Positions 27,338 to 35,871 of a DNA stretch of 64,000 bases are shown piece by piece. The position numbers and the translations under genes were made by a program. Numbering within the stretch: position 1 is the first letter of the stretch; each line of letters starts with the position of its first letter. The stretch is from CATQHQ01 sp965243805. Lineage in GTDB: Bacteria > Gemmatimonadota > Gemmatimonadetes > Longimicrobiales > Gaopeijiaceae. The stretch lies in the NCBI GenBank assembly GCA_965243805.1, contig OZ251577.1:2666001-2730000 (forward strand), read 5' to 3'. The notes under the pieces were generated by a model that was given only the letters and a program-made list of their open reading frames with translations, ran no database searches and was not told the origin of the DNA.

Positions 27338-27429
27338 CCGCCGCCTTCCGTATCTTTCGGGTCCCTCGGCTTCCCCCGGACCCCGCCGGGTGCGCCGATC
27401 CCGAACCACGCCGAAAGAAGCATCCCAGA

Positions 27430-27735
27430 ATGGCCAAGAAGGGCAAGCTGCAACGAAACGACGAGCGGGCGCGACTGGTCGCCAAGTACGCCGAGCGCCG
27501 ACAGAAGCTGACCGCCGTCTTGAAGAACCCGGAGGCCACGCCTCGCGAGAAGCGGGAAGCGATGGCCGAGCTCCGGTCATTCCCCCGCGACTCCGCCGCC
27601 GTGCGCTACCGCAACCGGTGCCAGATGACCGGTCGCCCGAGGGGGTTCATCGGCAAGTTCGGGCTCTCCCGGATCGCCTTCCGGGACATGTCGCTGCACG
27701 GCTTCATTCCCGGCGTGCGCAAGTCTTCCTGGTAG
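27430..27735 (+). CDS. rpsN: 30S ribosomal protein S14, zinc-free long form
   Basis: 101 residues beginning MAKKGKLQRNDER and ending RDMSLHGFIPGVRKSSW, which is S14. The CxxC zinc pairs of the short form are absent. The central NRCQMTGRPRGF is the normal S14 core. It stands outside a ribosomal protein operon, which is usual for duplicated or zinc-free S14 genes made under zinc limitation, but here it may simply be the only copy. Expression may be zinc-regulated; no Zur box was identified. Confidence 0.97.
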   Translation: MAKKGKLQRNDERARLVAKYAERRQKLTAVLKNPEATPREKREAMAELRSFPRDSAAVRYRNRCQMTGRPRGFIGKFGLSRIAFRDMSLHGFIPGVRKSSW

Positions 27736-27896
27736 GGACGCGCGCACCAGGCGGTCGAGCCGCCGAGCGCAGGCAGGCACCAGACGGTCGAGCCGACGAG
27801 CGCATCGGCAGGTCGTACTACAACGAGACTACGTACTTCGAGGGGGCGGCCCACCTTCGGGACTTCAACAGCCCCTTCCAGCGCTATCGGGTTCGC

Positions 27897-28556
27897 ATGG
27901 TGCTCTCGCTACATGCGCCCGGCCCCGGCGATCGTGTGCTGGACCTGGGTTGCGGCTGGGGGACGATAAGCTGCGCCCTAGCCCCGCTGGCCAAGGAAGT
28001 GGTGGGGCTGGACTTTGCCGAGCGGGCCGTCGCCGAGTGCAACGCGCACTTGGCCCAGACCGAGTTCGAGAACGTGACGTTCCGGGTGGGGGACGCCCGG
28101 GACACGGGCCTGGACGACGGAAGCTTCGACGTGGTGGTGGCCGCCGACCTCTTCGAGCACCTGTACCCGGCCGACTCGGAGGCTGTGGCCAGGGAAGCGC
28201 ACCGTGTGCTGAAGCCTGGGGGGCGGCTGGTGGTGTGGACGCCGTGCCGGAGCCACTTCCTGGAAGTCTTGAAGAACAACGACATCGTGTTGAAGCGAGA
28301 CCCCAGTCATGTGGACTACAAGTCCATGGCCCGCATGAAGGAGCTTCTAGCGGATGCCGGGTTCCGGATCGAGGCCGCCCGCTTCGCCGAGTCCCACCTT
28401 CCCGGCTTGCGCGTGGTCGAGCGGCTGGGACAGCGTTTCGTGCCCCTGCTTCGTCGCCGGATCGGAGTGGTGGCGCTGAAGCCGGGCGACGCGGCCCGGT
28501 CCCTTGGCGAACCGGGAGCCGCGCCGCCCGAGCCGAACTGTTCGTTCGTCGGTTAG
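27897..28556 (+). CDS. SAM-dependent methyltransferase; start unclear
   Basis: 219 residues from the first ATG, with motif I RVLDLGCGWGTISCAL, then GLDFAE and LKPGGRLVVWTP. Protein-like sequence begins some 30 codons earlier (SYYNETTYFEGAAHL at about 27816), as in relatives, but no ATG, GTG or TTG is in frame between the rpsN stop and 27897. A CTG or ATC start is therefore possible. Between the two genes an imperfect 33-bp direct repeat (27747-27812) encodes the same APDGRADER-type words twice, so the start region may have been rebuilt by duplication. Confidence 0.8.
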   Translation: MVLSLHAPGPGDRVLDLGCGWGTISCALAPLAKEVVGLDFAERAVAECNAHLAQTEFENVTFRVGDARDTGLDDGSFDVVVAADLFEHLYPADSEAVAREAHRVLKPGGRLVVWTPCRSHFLEVLKNNDIVLKRDPSHVDYKSMARMKELLADAGFRIEAARFAESHLPGLRVVERLGQRFVPLLRRRIGVVALKPGDAARSLGEPGAAPPEPNCSFVG

Positions 28557-28570
28557 TGCATGATCGTCGG

Positions 28571-31348
28571 CTAGTGCATGATCTGGAAGCCGAAGTTCAG
28601 CGACCGCGGGTAGCCGAGGAAGACTTCCGCGTCGTCGGCCTTGTGGCTGAGCGAACCCCGCTGGGACTCGGCATCGTCCCGGTAGCCGTTGAAGCGGGAG
28701 TTGTCGCGGGCGTCCTGCACGTAGATGGTGTCGAAGATGTTGAAGACGTGCACGAAGAGCCGCACGTCGCCGCCGAACGCCGCCGTCACTTCGGACGCCA
28801 GCCGGTACGACGCGTGCAGGTCAAAGACGGTGTATCCCGGCGGGCTCCACGACTGGACGCCCTCGTCGGCGTCGGTGGTGCGGTCGAAGGGGTCGTAGTC
28901 GGCGTAGTGCTTGCCAAAGGTCTTCCCCACCGCCTGAACGTACAGCCCGCCGGTCGGGAAGAGGGAGAGCGCATAGGCGACCTGGAACTGGGGCGCGTCG
29001 CCGACGTAGAGGCCGTTCAGGTAGAAGTTGTACGTCGTGGTTGCGGACTGCCGGTCGTCGGCCCGGTAGCTGCCGATCGGAGTGTTGGTGTACTTCCAGT
29101 CGCCGTATGAAAGCGCGGCGTCGAAGCGCATGTAGTCGGCGGGCTGGAAGGCGCCCTCAAGCTCGACCCCCATGTGACGCGCGTCCACGCCCAGCAGGTT
29201 GACCAAGCCGTCCTGGTTGTCGCCCAGCAGGTTGCGGACGAACTGGTTGCGGGTTCGGTCGTTCCACTGGGTGAAATAGACGTTGCCGTCGAAGGAGAAC
29301 TTCCGATTGAGCGAACGGAAGCGAGTCCCCGCTTCGAAGGAGAGGAAGGTCTCGTTCTTGGGGTCCGGGTTGAGGATGCCGTTGTTGTCGTCGATCACGC
29401 CGTCGAAGATCGGCACCTTGGAGACGTACCCGGCGTTGCCGTAGACCGACCACTCCGGGCCCACGTTGCGCACTGCGCCGCCCTTGAACTGATAGCCGCT
29501 CAGGCCCCCGCTGCTCAGCTCCAGGTAGCCGCCTCCGGGTCCCCGGGTGAAGAAGTCGGTGAAGTCGTAGGAGATCCTGGACACGCCGACCATTCCATAG
29601 AACGACCCCGCCTGCGACGACTTCTCCGCCTGCAAGTGCGCCCCGATCCAGTTGACGTCGTTCTCGTTGTGGTAGTGGATCTTGTCGCCCAGCCCGCGGT
29701 CGCCCTGGGCCTCGCTCCAGAAGTCGGAGCTGCATCCCCGGAAGCAGTCGTTGTAGTAGCTGCCGCCCAGCAGGTCCCGGACCTCCCGGTAATGCTCGAT
29801 GGTGGCGGTCCGCCAGTCCACTCCCAGCTCGGTGACCAGCCCGTTGGCAAAGTCCTTCTGGAGCTTGGCGATGGCGCCCCACGTGTTCTGGTTGTTCACC
29901 GAGTTGCGCAGGATGCCCGAGGAGGCACCGCCGTCGTTGCCTCGGTTGCGTGCGATGGTGGCGTCCCAATCCGCGAAGCGCTGGCCGAAGGTGTAGTCCC
30001 AGCGTAGCGAGCCGTAGGTGCCGGTGCCGCCCCCGTTGCCGCCGGAGTAGTAGGCCACCGTGTTCATCGTCAGGCCGTTCCCGAAATACGAGTACCAGTT
30101 CAGGTTGACCTGGGGCTTGTGAAAGTAGTTCTCGCGCTCGTTGATGAAGTCGCGGCTGTGGCGGCTGAAGACGCCGGCTCCCGGTCCGCTGCTGGTGAAC
30201 TGGCGTCCGGTGTACGACGGGCTCACGCCGCCCACGTTGGGGCTCCAGTAGCGGCCCGCCTCGGTGGAGAAGCGATCCAGTCCCCGGGGATCGTAGTCGT
30301 CCAGGCTGGCGGCGAAGTCGCGGTTCAGGGTGGCCAAGTTGAGCTTGTAGAGGTTCTGGCCGTGGCGCTGAGGGGCGCCCACCGCGTACAGCTCCAGCCG
30401 GTTGTCGTCGCTAATCCGGTACTGGGACGCTACGTAGTAGGACCAAGCGTCGGTCCAGGTCCCGTCGATCACGCCGTCGCCGGTCTTCCGCACGCCCGAG
30501 GCGGTCAGCGCGAACTTTCCGATCGGACCGGTGGACGCCGTCATCGTCGTCTTGAGGAAGTTCCCGCTGCCGAACTCCTGCTTGAAGTTGTAGCCCGGCG
30601 ACTGCTGGCTCGGGTCCGTGATCACGTTGAGGGTGCCGCCGATGGAGGGCGTGGCCAGGTTCACCGCGCTCAGCCCGCGCTGGAGCTGGATGCTGGTGGC
30701 GGCGTCGCCCAGGCCGTCCCAGTTGGACCAGTAGACCCAGCCGTTCTCCATGTCGTTGACGGGCACGCCGTTGATCATCACCGCCGTGTTGCGCTGGCTG
30801 AACCCCCGCACGTTGATCCGCGCGTCGCCGGCGCCCCCGCCCTGGGCCGTGGAGTACACGGACGGCGTGACGCTCAGGACCAGCGGCAGGTCGCGGGAGC
30901 CCAGCTGGGTCTGGATCTGGGCCTTGGACACGTCGGTGAACGCCACTGGGGTTCGACGCTCTTCCGCGCGCTCGGCCAGCACCTCGATCCCGCCCAGCGA
31001 CACCGCCGTCGAGGCCATGGCGAAGTCCACCACCGCCGTCGCCCCGGCCTCGACAACGATCCGCTGGGGGGCGGCGGTGAAGCCGATGACCTGGACCGCC
31101 ACTTCGTAGGCCCCGGCGGGTACGCCGATGATGTTGTACCGCCCGCTCTGGTTGGCGAGACCGCCGTACTGCGCCCCCGTCTCGGTCTGGGACAGCACGA
31201 CCTGGGCGCTCTCGATGCCGGAGCCGTCCGCCGTCACGGCTCCGGTCACCGTCCCAGTCTCCTGGGCGTCGGCACCGTCGGGGGGTATGGCGGCAACCGT
31301 CAGCAGAGCGGCCATGCGAAGCATCTTCGTCGTCTTCGTCCTCTTCAT
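28571..31348 (-). CDS. TonB-dependent outer membrane receptor with carboxypeptidase-like plug extension
   Basis: 925 residues. Signal peptide (residues 1-28, MLRMAALLTVAAIPPDGADA), then a carboxypeptidase-regulatory-like Ig domain (about 30-115), then the plug (INVRGFSQRNTAVMINGVPVND) and a 22-strand-like barrel ending in NFGFQIMH with the terminal aromatic pattern of outer membrane proteins. It imports a ligand with TonB energy. No iron-chelate or SusD partner lies beside it. The ATG has AAGGAG upstream. The substrate is not evident. Confidence 0.93.
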   Translation of the reverse strand: MKRTKTTKMLRMAALLTVAAIPPDGADAQETGTVTGAVTADGSGIESAQVVLSQTETGAQYGGLANQSGRYNIIGVPAGAYEVAVQVIGFTAAPQRIVVEAGATAVVDFAMASTAVSLGGIEVLAERAEERRTPVAFTDVSKAQIQTQLGSRDLPLVLSVTPSVYSTAQGGGAGDARINVRGFSQRNTAVMINGVPVNDMENGWVYWSNWDGLGDAATSIQLQRGLSAVNLATPSIGGTLNVITDPSQQSPGYNFKQEFGSGNFLKTTMTASTGPIGKFALTASGVRKTGDGVIDGTWTDAWSYYVASQYRISDDNRLELYAVGAPQRHGQNLYKLNLATLNRDFAASLDDYDPRGLDRFSTEAGRYWSPNVGGVSPSYTGRQFTSSGPGAGVFSRHSRDFINERENYFHKPQVNLNWYSYFGNGLTMNTVAYYSGGNGGGTGTYGSLRWDYTFGQRFADWDATIARNRGNDGGASSGILRNSVNNQNTWGAIAKLQKDFANGLVTELGVDWRTATIEHYREVRDLLGGSYYNDCFRGCSSDFWSEAQGDRGLGDKIHYHNENDVNWIGAHLQAEKSSQAGSFYGMVGVSRISYDFTDFFTRGPGGGYLELSSGGLSGYQFKGGAVRNVGPEWSVYGNAGYVSKVPIFDGVIDDNNGILNPDPKNETFLSFEAGTRFRSLNRKFSFDGNVYFTQWNDRTRNQFVRNLLGDNQDGLVNLLGVDARHMGVELEGAFQPADYMRFDAALSYGDWKYTNTPIGSYRADDRQSATTTYNFYLNGLYVGDAPQFQVAYALSLFPTGGLYVQAVGKTFGKHYADYDPFDRTTDADEGVQSWSPPGYTVFDLHASYRLASEVTAAFGGDVRLFVHVFNIFDTIYVQDARDNSRFNGYRDDAESQRGSLSHKADDAEVFLGYPRSLNFGFQIMH

Positions 31349-31681
31349 CCTCTTTCCGTCTCCTTCGGGTGGGTTCGACGAGGCGCGACGCCTCGCCGAA
31401 GGGGAGTGGTTCTGTGTGAAGTTGCCCCCCGATCCAAGCGGGACACCGAACGATCACCGAGTCCTGCAACGACTCGGGCGACGGCTCGGTAACAGAATGG
31501 TCACTCATGAGCGTGTCGGGCAAGTCCCAGGGCAGTCAGATGGGGGCGGCGCCTCGGCCGGGCGGCGCTCCCGAGGGCGGTGGCGGAAGCACTGGACAGA
31601 CCCTTGCCGCAACCCTACAATTGGCGCCGGCAACCCAGAATTGGCGCGCCGGCAACCCAGCAATTGCACAGGAGGAGGGGG
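31349..31681. other. Divergent intergenic region (333 bp) with short direct repeats
   Basis: No gene is supported. It lies between the divergent TonB receptor and ABC genes and should hold both promoters. A direct repeat, AATTGGCG followed by CCGGCAACCCAG, occurs twice (31619-31638 and 31639-31660) with a two-base insertion in the second copy; it ends shortly before the GGAGGAGGGG ribosome binding site of the ABC gene. It could be an operator or slippage product. Confidence 0.5.
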
Positions 31682-32689
31682 ATGATCTCCGTCGAAGGGG
31701 TGACCAAGCGCTACGACTCCCTCGTGGCGGTGGACAAGGCCAGCTTCGAGGTGAGCCGTGGCGAGGTCGTGGGCTTCCTGGGACCCAACGGGGCCGGGAA
31801 GACCACCACCATGCGGATGTTGACAGGCACGCTCCAGCCCGACGAAGGCGCGATCCGCTTCGACGGCAAGCCGATCGCGGACAACCTGACCGAGGCGAAG
31901 GCGCGGGTAGGGTACCTCCCCGAGGCGAACCCGCTGTACGACGACATGCTCGTCTGCGAGTTCCTGGAGTTCGTGGCGCGCCTGCGGGGAATGGACGAGG
32001 CCCGGTCCCGGAGCCGGATCGACGACGCGGTGGAGGAAACCGGGCTGCATGAAGTCTTCTTCCGCCCCATCAGCGAGCTCTCCAAGGGGTACCGGCAACG
32101 GACGGGGATGGCCGGGGCGATCCTGCACCAGCCCGAGATCCTGGTGCTGGACGAGCCCACCGAGGGCCTGGACCCCAACCAGCGCGTGGAGATCCGCAAG
32201 CTGGTGAGTTCGCTGGGGAGCGAGCGCACGGTCATCCTCAGCACCCACGTCATGCAGGAGGTGGAAGCCACCTGCGACCGACTGCTGGTCATCTCCAGGG
32301 GGGCGATCGCCGCCGACGGCACCGTGGCCGAGCTCCTGGACGCGGCCAAGGGCGGAGCCCGCTACACGGTGGAGGCCGAGGGCGACGGCGTGGCCGAGGC
32401 GCTGCGGACGTTGCCGGGCGTCGCCGACCACTCGGCAGAGTCGGTGAACGGCCGGGTGCGGGTGCGCCTGGAAGCACCGGCCGGCCGTGAGCTGCGCCCG
32501 GAGATCTTCCAGTTGGCGTCGTCCAGCGGGTGGGTGCTGTGGGAGCTGCGGCGCGAGAAGGCCAACCTGGAGCAGCTCTTCCGCGAGTTGACCACCGCGC
32601 CGGCGGGTTCGGCCGGTTCGACCGGCGGTGACGGGGCCAGCCAGGGCGGCGAGAGCGGGGCCGGCGAAGGCGGGGAGGGCGGATCGTGA
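31682..32689 (+). CDS. ABC transporter ATP-binding protein, GldA-like
   Basis: 335 residues. Walker A GPNGAGKTTTMRML, signature LSKGYRQRTGMA, Walker B ILVLDEPTEGLDPNQ and H-loop STHV are all present. The length and the C-terminal extension after residue 240 fit the GldA/NosF class of gliding or efflux ABC ATPases. The end is a low-complexity Gly/Glu/Ser tail. The stop overlaps the next start (GTGA), so it is coupled to the fused permease/GldG protein. Confidence 0.92.
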   Translation: MISVEGVTKRYDSLVAVDKASFEVSRGEVVGFLGPNGAGKTTTMRMLTGTLQPDEGAIRFDGKPIADNLTEAKARVGYLPEANPLYDDMLVCEFLEFVARLRGMDEARSRSRIDDAVEETGLHEVFFRPISELSKGYRQRTGMAGAILHQPEILVLDEPTEGLDPNQRVEIRKLVSSLGSERTVILSTHVMQEVEATCDRLLVISRGAIAADGTVAELLDAAKGGARYTVEAEGDGVAEALRTLPGVADHSAESVNGRVRVRLEAPAGRELRPEIFQLASSSGWVLWELRREKANLEQLFRELTTAPAGSAGSTGGDGASQGGESGAGEGGEGGS

Positions 32690-34962
32690 TCAAGCAAGTC
32701 CTCCTGGTGGCCCGGCGGGAGCTGAAGAGCTTCTTCGACCAGCCGACCGCCTACGTGCTGGCCGTCGCCTTCCTCGGGCTCGGCCTCTACATCTCGTTCC
32801 GCTCCCTCTTCGCCATGAGCGCGGCCACGCTTCGCCCCTTCTTCGACCTGCTGCCCTGGCTCTACGTGGTGTTCGTCCCGGCGGTGGCCATGAAGAGCTT
32901 GGCGGAGGAGCGCCGCAGCCGGACGCTGGAGTGGCTGGTCGCACAGCCCCTCGGCGAGACCGAGATCGTCCTGGGCAAGTTCCTGGGCAACTTGGCGTTC
33001 GTAGCCGTCACCCTGGCCGGGACGCTCCCCATGGCGGTCGGAGTGCTTCTGGCCTCCGAGGCCGATCCGGGGATCATGGTGGCCCAGTACGCCGGCGCCG
33101 TGCTGCTGGCGGCCCAGATGACCGCCGTGGGGATCTGGGCGTCGGCGATGACCCGCAACCAGATCACCGCCTTCATCTTCGGCGCGTTCACCTGCTTCGT
33201 GCTGGTGCTCATCGGCACGCCCATCGTCCAGATCGGGCTGCCCAGGCTGATCGGCGGGTGGGCCGTGCAGCTGTCGGTGATCAGCCACTTCGAGAATGTG
33301 GCCCGGGGCGTGGTGGACCTCCGCGACCTGCTCTACTTCGCATCCACCTGCGGACTCTTCCTCCTCCTGGCCGGGGCCGCGCTGGGCCGGGAGAGGCTGA
33401 GCCGCGAGGGCGACGCCTTCCGCCGGCTCAAGGTGGGCGCCGCCGTCATCACCGTCGGCGTGCTGATCCTCAACCTGCTGGGAAGCCACATCCGCGGCAG
33501 ACTGGACCTGACCCGCGACAACCTCTTCACCCTCTCTGACGGCAGCCGCCAGATCATGGGTGAGCTGGACGACGTGGTGAACCTGCGGCTCTTCGTCAGC
33601 AACGACCTGCCACCGGAGGTCCAGATGATCCTTCGCGACGTGCGGGACTTGGTGGCCGACCTGGACAACGCCTCCGACGGGATGCTGGCTGCCCAAGAGG
33701 TCAACCCCGACGACGACGAGGACGCAGAGGAGGAGGCCCGTTCGCTGGGGATCGTCCCCATCGAGTTCAACGTGCTGCGCGACGACGAGCTCCAGGTCAA
33801 GCGGGGCTACTTCGGCCTGGCCGTCACCTACGCCGACGAGCAGGAGGTGATCCCCTTCGTGGACCGGGCCGACGACCTGGAGTTCCGCTTGGTCTCGGCG
33901 GTGGCGGCGATGACCACCCAGCGGATGCCCACGGTGGCGTTCATGTCGGGCTTCGAAGCCAAGGAGTCCTTCCATTACCGGTCGTTCCGTCAAGCGATGG
34001 CGGACCGGTACCACATCACCTCCCTGGACGTGGCGAACGACTCGGCGGGCGTCTTGCGACCCGACACGATCGACGTGCTGGTGGTGGCGGCGCCAGGCCA
34101 GCCCGTCTCCGACGAAGTGGCGTCGGCGATTGGCAACTACCTGGACGCGGGCGGGGCGGCGCTGCTCCTGCTGGAACGCCACTCGATCAACCCGCAGCAA
34201 GGTCCCATGGCCACGGCGTTGGTCACGGGGCTGGAGGACCTCCTCTCGGAGCGGGGAGTGGAGGCCACCTCCCAGATGGTCTTTGACCTGCGCTCCTCCC
34301 AGTCGGTGTCGATGGGCCGCCAGGGGATCTTCAACGTGATCCGGCCCTATCCGCTCTGGCCGATCGTCTTCCGCGGCGAACCTCACGCCACCAACCGGAA
34401 CTTGGAGAACATGACGCTGATGTGGGCGGCGCCCTTCGTCTGGGAGGAGGACGATCCGACGATCAGCGCGCTCTGGACCACGACGGAGGCCGGCGGAGCG
34501 CGTCCCGGCGGCGGCATGATCGACCCCAGCATGGAGATCCCCGTCACCGAGGAGGACCTGGGAGTGCAGGTGGTGGCGGTAGCGGTGGACCCGGGACTGG
34601 CGGAAGACAGCGAAAGCGGCACGGACGGCGAGGGCGGCGCTGACGACGAGGCCCCGGGCGGGCGGATCGTCGCGGTGGGGGACGCGGACTTCCTGGAGGA
34701 GGCGTACGTCCAGTCCGGCCAGAACTTGGCGTTCGCCGCCAACGCGGTGGATTGGCTGGCCCAAGACGAGGCCCTGATCGGGATACGGTCCAAGAACCGA
34801 CAGCCTCCCGCCCTGGTCTTCGAGTCCGAGCTGGGTCAGAGCATCTTGAAGTGGGGCTCGCTGGTGGGCGTGCCCGCCGTGTTCATCCTCTTCGGCTTCG
34901 TCCGCGTGACGGGGCGGGGGGCGCGAGCGAAGCGTCGCTGGCAGGAAGGAGACCAGTCGTGA
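32686..34962 (+). CDS. Fused ABC permease and GldG-like auxiliary protein
   Basis: 758 residues. Residues 1-240 are an ABC-2 type permease with six membrane helices (starts IKQVLLVARRELKSFFDQP). Residues about 255-730 are the GldG/ABC_transp_aux periplasmic domain (NLLGSHIRGRLDLTRDNLFTLSDGSR), and a last membrane helix precedes the basic end. GldF and GldG are usually separate genes, so the fusion fixes their ratio. An acidic insert (about 342-350, DDDEDAEEEA) is notable. In some phyla GldAFG drives gliding; elsewhere the function is unknown. GTG start. Confidence 0.9.
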   Translation: MIKQVLLVARRELKSFFDQPTAYVLAVAFLGLGLYISFRSLFAMSAATLRPFFDLLPWLYVVFVPAVAMKSLAEERRSRTLEWLVAQPLGETEIVLGKFLGNLAFVAVTLAGTLPMAVGVLLASEADPGIMVAQYAGAVLLAAQMTAVGIWASAMTRNQITAFIFGAFTCFVLVLIGTPIVQIGLPRLIGGWAVQLSVISHFENVARGVVDLRDLLYFASTCGLFLLLAGAALGRERLSREGDAFRRLKVGAAVITVGVLILNLLGSHIRGRLDLTRDNLFTLSDGSRQIMGELDDVVNLRLFVSNDLPPEVQMILRDVRDLVADLDNASDGMLAAQEVNPDDDEDAEEEARSLGIVPIEFNVLRDDELQVKRGYFGLAVTYADEQEVIPFVDRADDLEFRLVSAVAAMTTQRMPTVAFMSGFEAKESFHYRSFRQAMADRYHITSLDVANDSAGVLRPDTIDVLVVAAPGQPVSDEVASAIGNYLDAGGAALLLLERHSINPQQGPMATALVTGLEDLLSERGVEATSQMVFDLRSSQSVSMGRQGIFNVIRPYPLWPIVFRGEPHATNRNLENMTLMWAAPFVWEEDDPTISALWTTTEAGGARPGGGMIDPSMEIPVTEEDLGVQVVAVAVDPGLAEDSESGTDGEGGADDEAPGGRIVAVGDADFLEEAYVQSGQNLAFAANAVDWLAQDEALIGIRSKNRQPPALVFESELGQSILKWGSLVGVPAVFILFGFVRVTGRGARAKRRWQEGDQS

Positions 34963-35225
34963 GCGAGAAGACGTTGCGGATGTCGCTGTACTTCCTGGCG
35001 TCGGTGGGGATCCTCTACGGGCTCTCCGTGGTGTTGGGCGGCAGGCTCGGCGGCGACCCGTCCGGCGGCGATCCGGAGTTGGCAGCGGCACTGGGCGGGG
35101 TCGATCCCGTGTTGGTGTCGAACGTGGCGATCACGGGTCCGCGAGACACGATCCGCCTGGTCCGCGAGGGAACCCAGTGGACCGTCAACGGCTTTGAGGC
35201 CGACTCGGCGGCAGTCTCCGGCTGA
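34959..35225 (+). CDS. DUF4340-family protein, N-terminal part (frame interrupted)
   Basis: 88 residues: one N-terminal membrane segment (about 8-28), then the start of the DUF4340 repeat (RLVREGTQWTVNGFEADSAAV). The frame ends at a TGA in the joint GGCTGATGCGG. Relatives continue without a break, reading GLMRALEE, which would need one more C before TGATG. The GTG start overlaps the GldG gene (GTGA). DUF4340 proteins follow GldG in these clusters and are membrane-anchored. A one-base deletion or sequencing error is the simplest reading; see the next entry. Confidence 0.75.
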   Translation: MSEKTLRMSLYFLASVGILYGLSVVLGGRLGGDPSGGDPELAAALGGVDPVLVSNVAITGPRDTIRLVREGTQWTVNGFEADSAAVSG

Positions 35226-35866
35226 TGCGGGCGCTGGAGGAGACAGAGGTGGCTTCGGTGGCGGCCACCAACCCGGAGAACCACGGACGACTGGGGCTGG
35301 ACACGGACAGTGCCTGGACGCTGGAAGTGGACGACGACGCGCATCTGCTGCTGGGCAAGGCCGGCACCCGGTTCCGCACCGCCTACGCGCGGCTGCCCGG
35401 CGAGGACGTGGCCAGCCTGATCCAGGGCGATCTGCGATCCGCCGCCGCGCGCCCCCTGCTGGATTGGCGGAACAAGATCGTGCTCCGGGCCGACACCGCC
35501 GCCGTGGCCGCCATACGGGTGACGCGGGACGGCGACGAGACCGTCTTCGAGCGCCGGGACTCCACCTGGATGGTCGGCGACGAGGAGGCCGACGAGACCA
35601 CGGTGCGGAACATCCTTCAGGAGCTGTCGGGCCTGCGGGCGACGGGGTTCGCGCCCGAGGCCGACGCGGCGCCCAGCGAGGCCGACGCGGACCGGATCGT
35701 GCGTGCGACCAACGCCGACGGAGAGGATGTGGCGTCGCTCTTTCTGACGGGGCAGGAGGGTTCTTTCCTCGTTGCTACGCCCGCCAGCCCGTACGTCTTC
35801 GAAGTGCCCACCTACCGCGCCGATCGGGTGGCGCCCGGCCCGCCGGACGACGAAGGAGGCGGCTGA
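35225..35866 (+). CDS. DUF4340-family protein, C-terminal part
   Basis: 213 residues, beginning at an ATG that shares one base with the TGA of the upstream part (TGATG). It continues the same domain without loss (ASVAATNPENHGRLGLDTDSAWTLEV). The overlap of stop and start could allow reinitiation and two-chain expression, so function is not excluded. Together both parts make 301 residues, the normal size of the family. It precedes the GMC oxidoreductase gene. Confidence 0.75.
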   Translation: MRALEETEVASVAATNPENHGRLGLDTDSAWTLEVDDDAHLLLGKAGTRFRTAYARLPGEDVASLIQGDLRSAAARPLLDWRNKIVLRADTAAVAAIRVTRDGDETVFERRDSTWMVGDEEADETTVRNILQELSGLRATGFAPEADAAPSEADADRIVRATNADGEDVASLFLTGQEGSFLVATPASPYVFEVPTYRADRVAPGPPDDEGGG

Positions 35867-35871
35867 AGCGC

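Noticed and set aside
32362..35091. A 909-codon minus-strand frame opposite the ABC/GldG genes, and similar long minus or plus frames elsewhere.
   Set aside because: High G+C gives long antisense frames. The amino acid content is His/Arg/Pro-rich and there is no domain, while the opposite strand has clear domains and overlapping-gene structure.
35223..35225. TGA in the DUF4340 gene as a third selenocysteine codon.
   Set aside because: The frame after the TGA is not family-like; the conserved frame is shifted by one base and starts in the overlapping ATG. No Cys column or hairpin fits.
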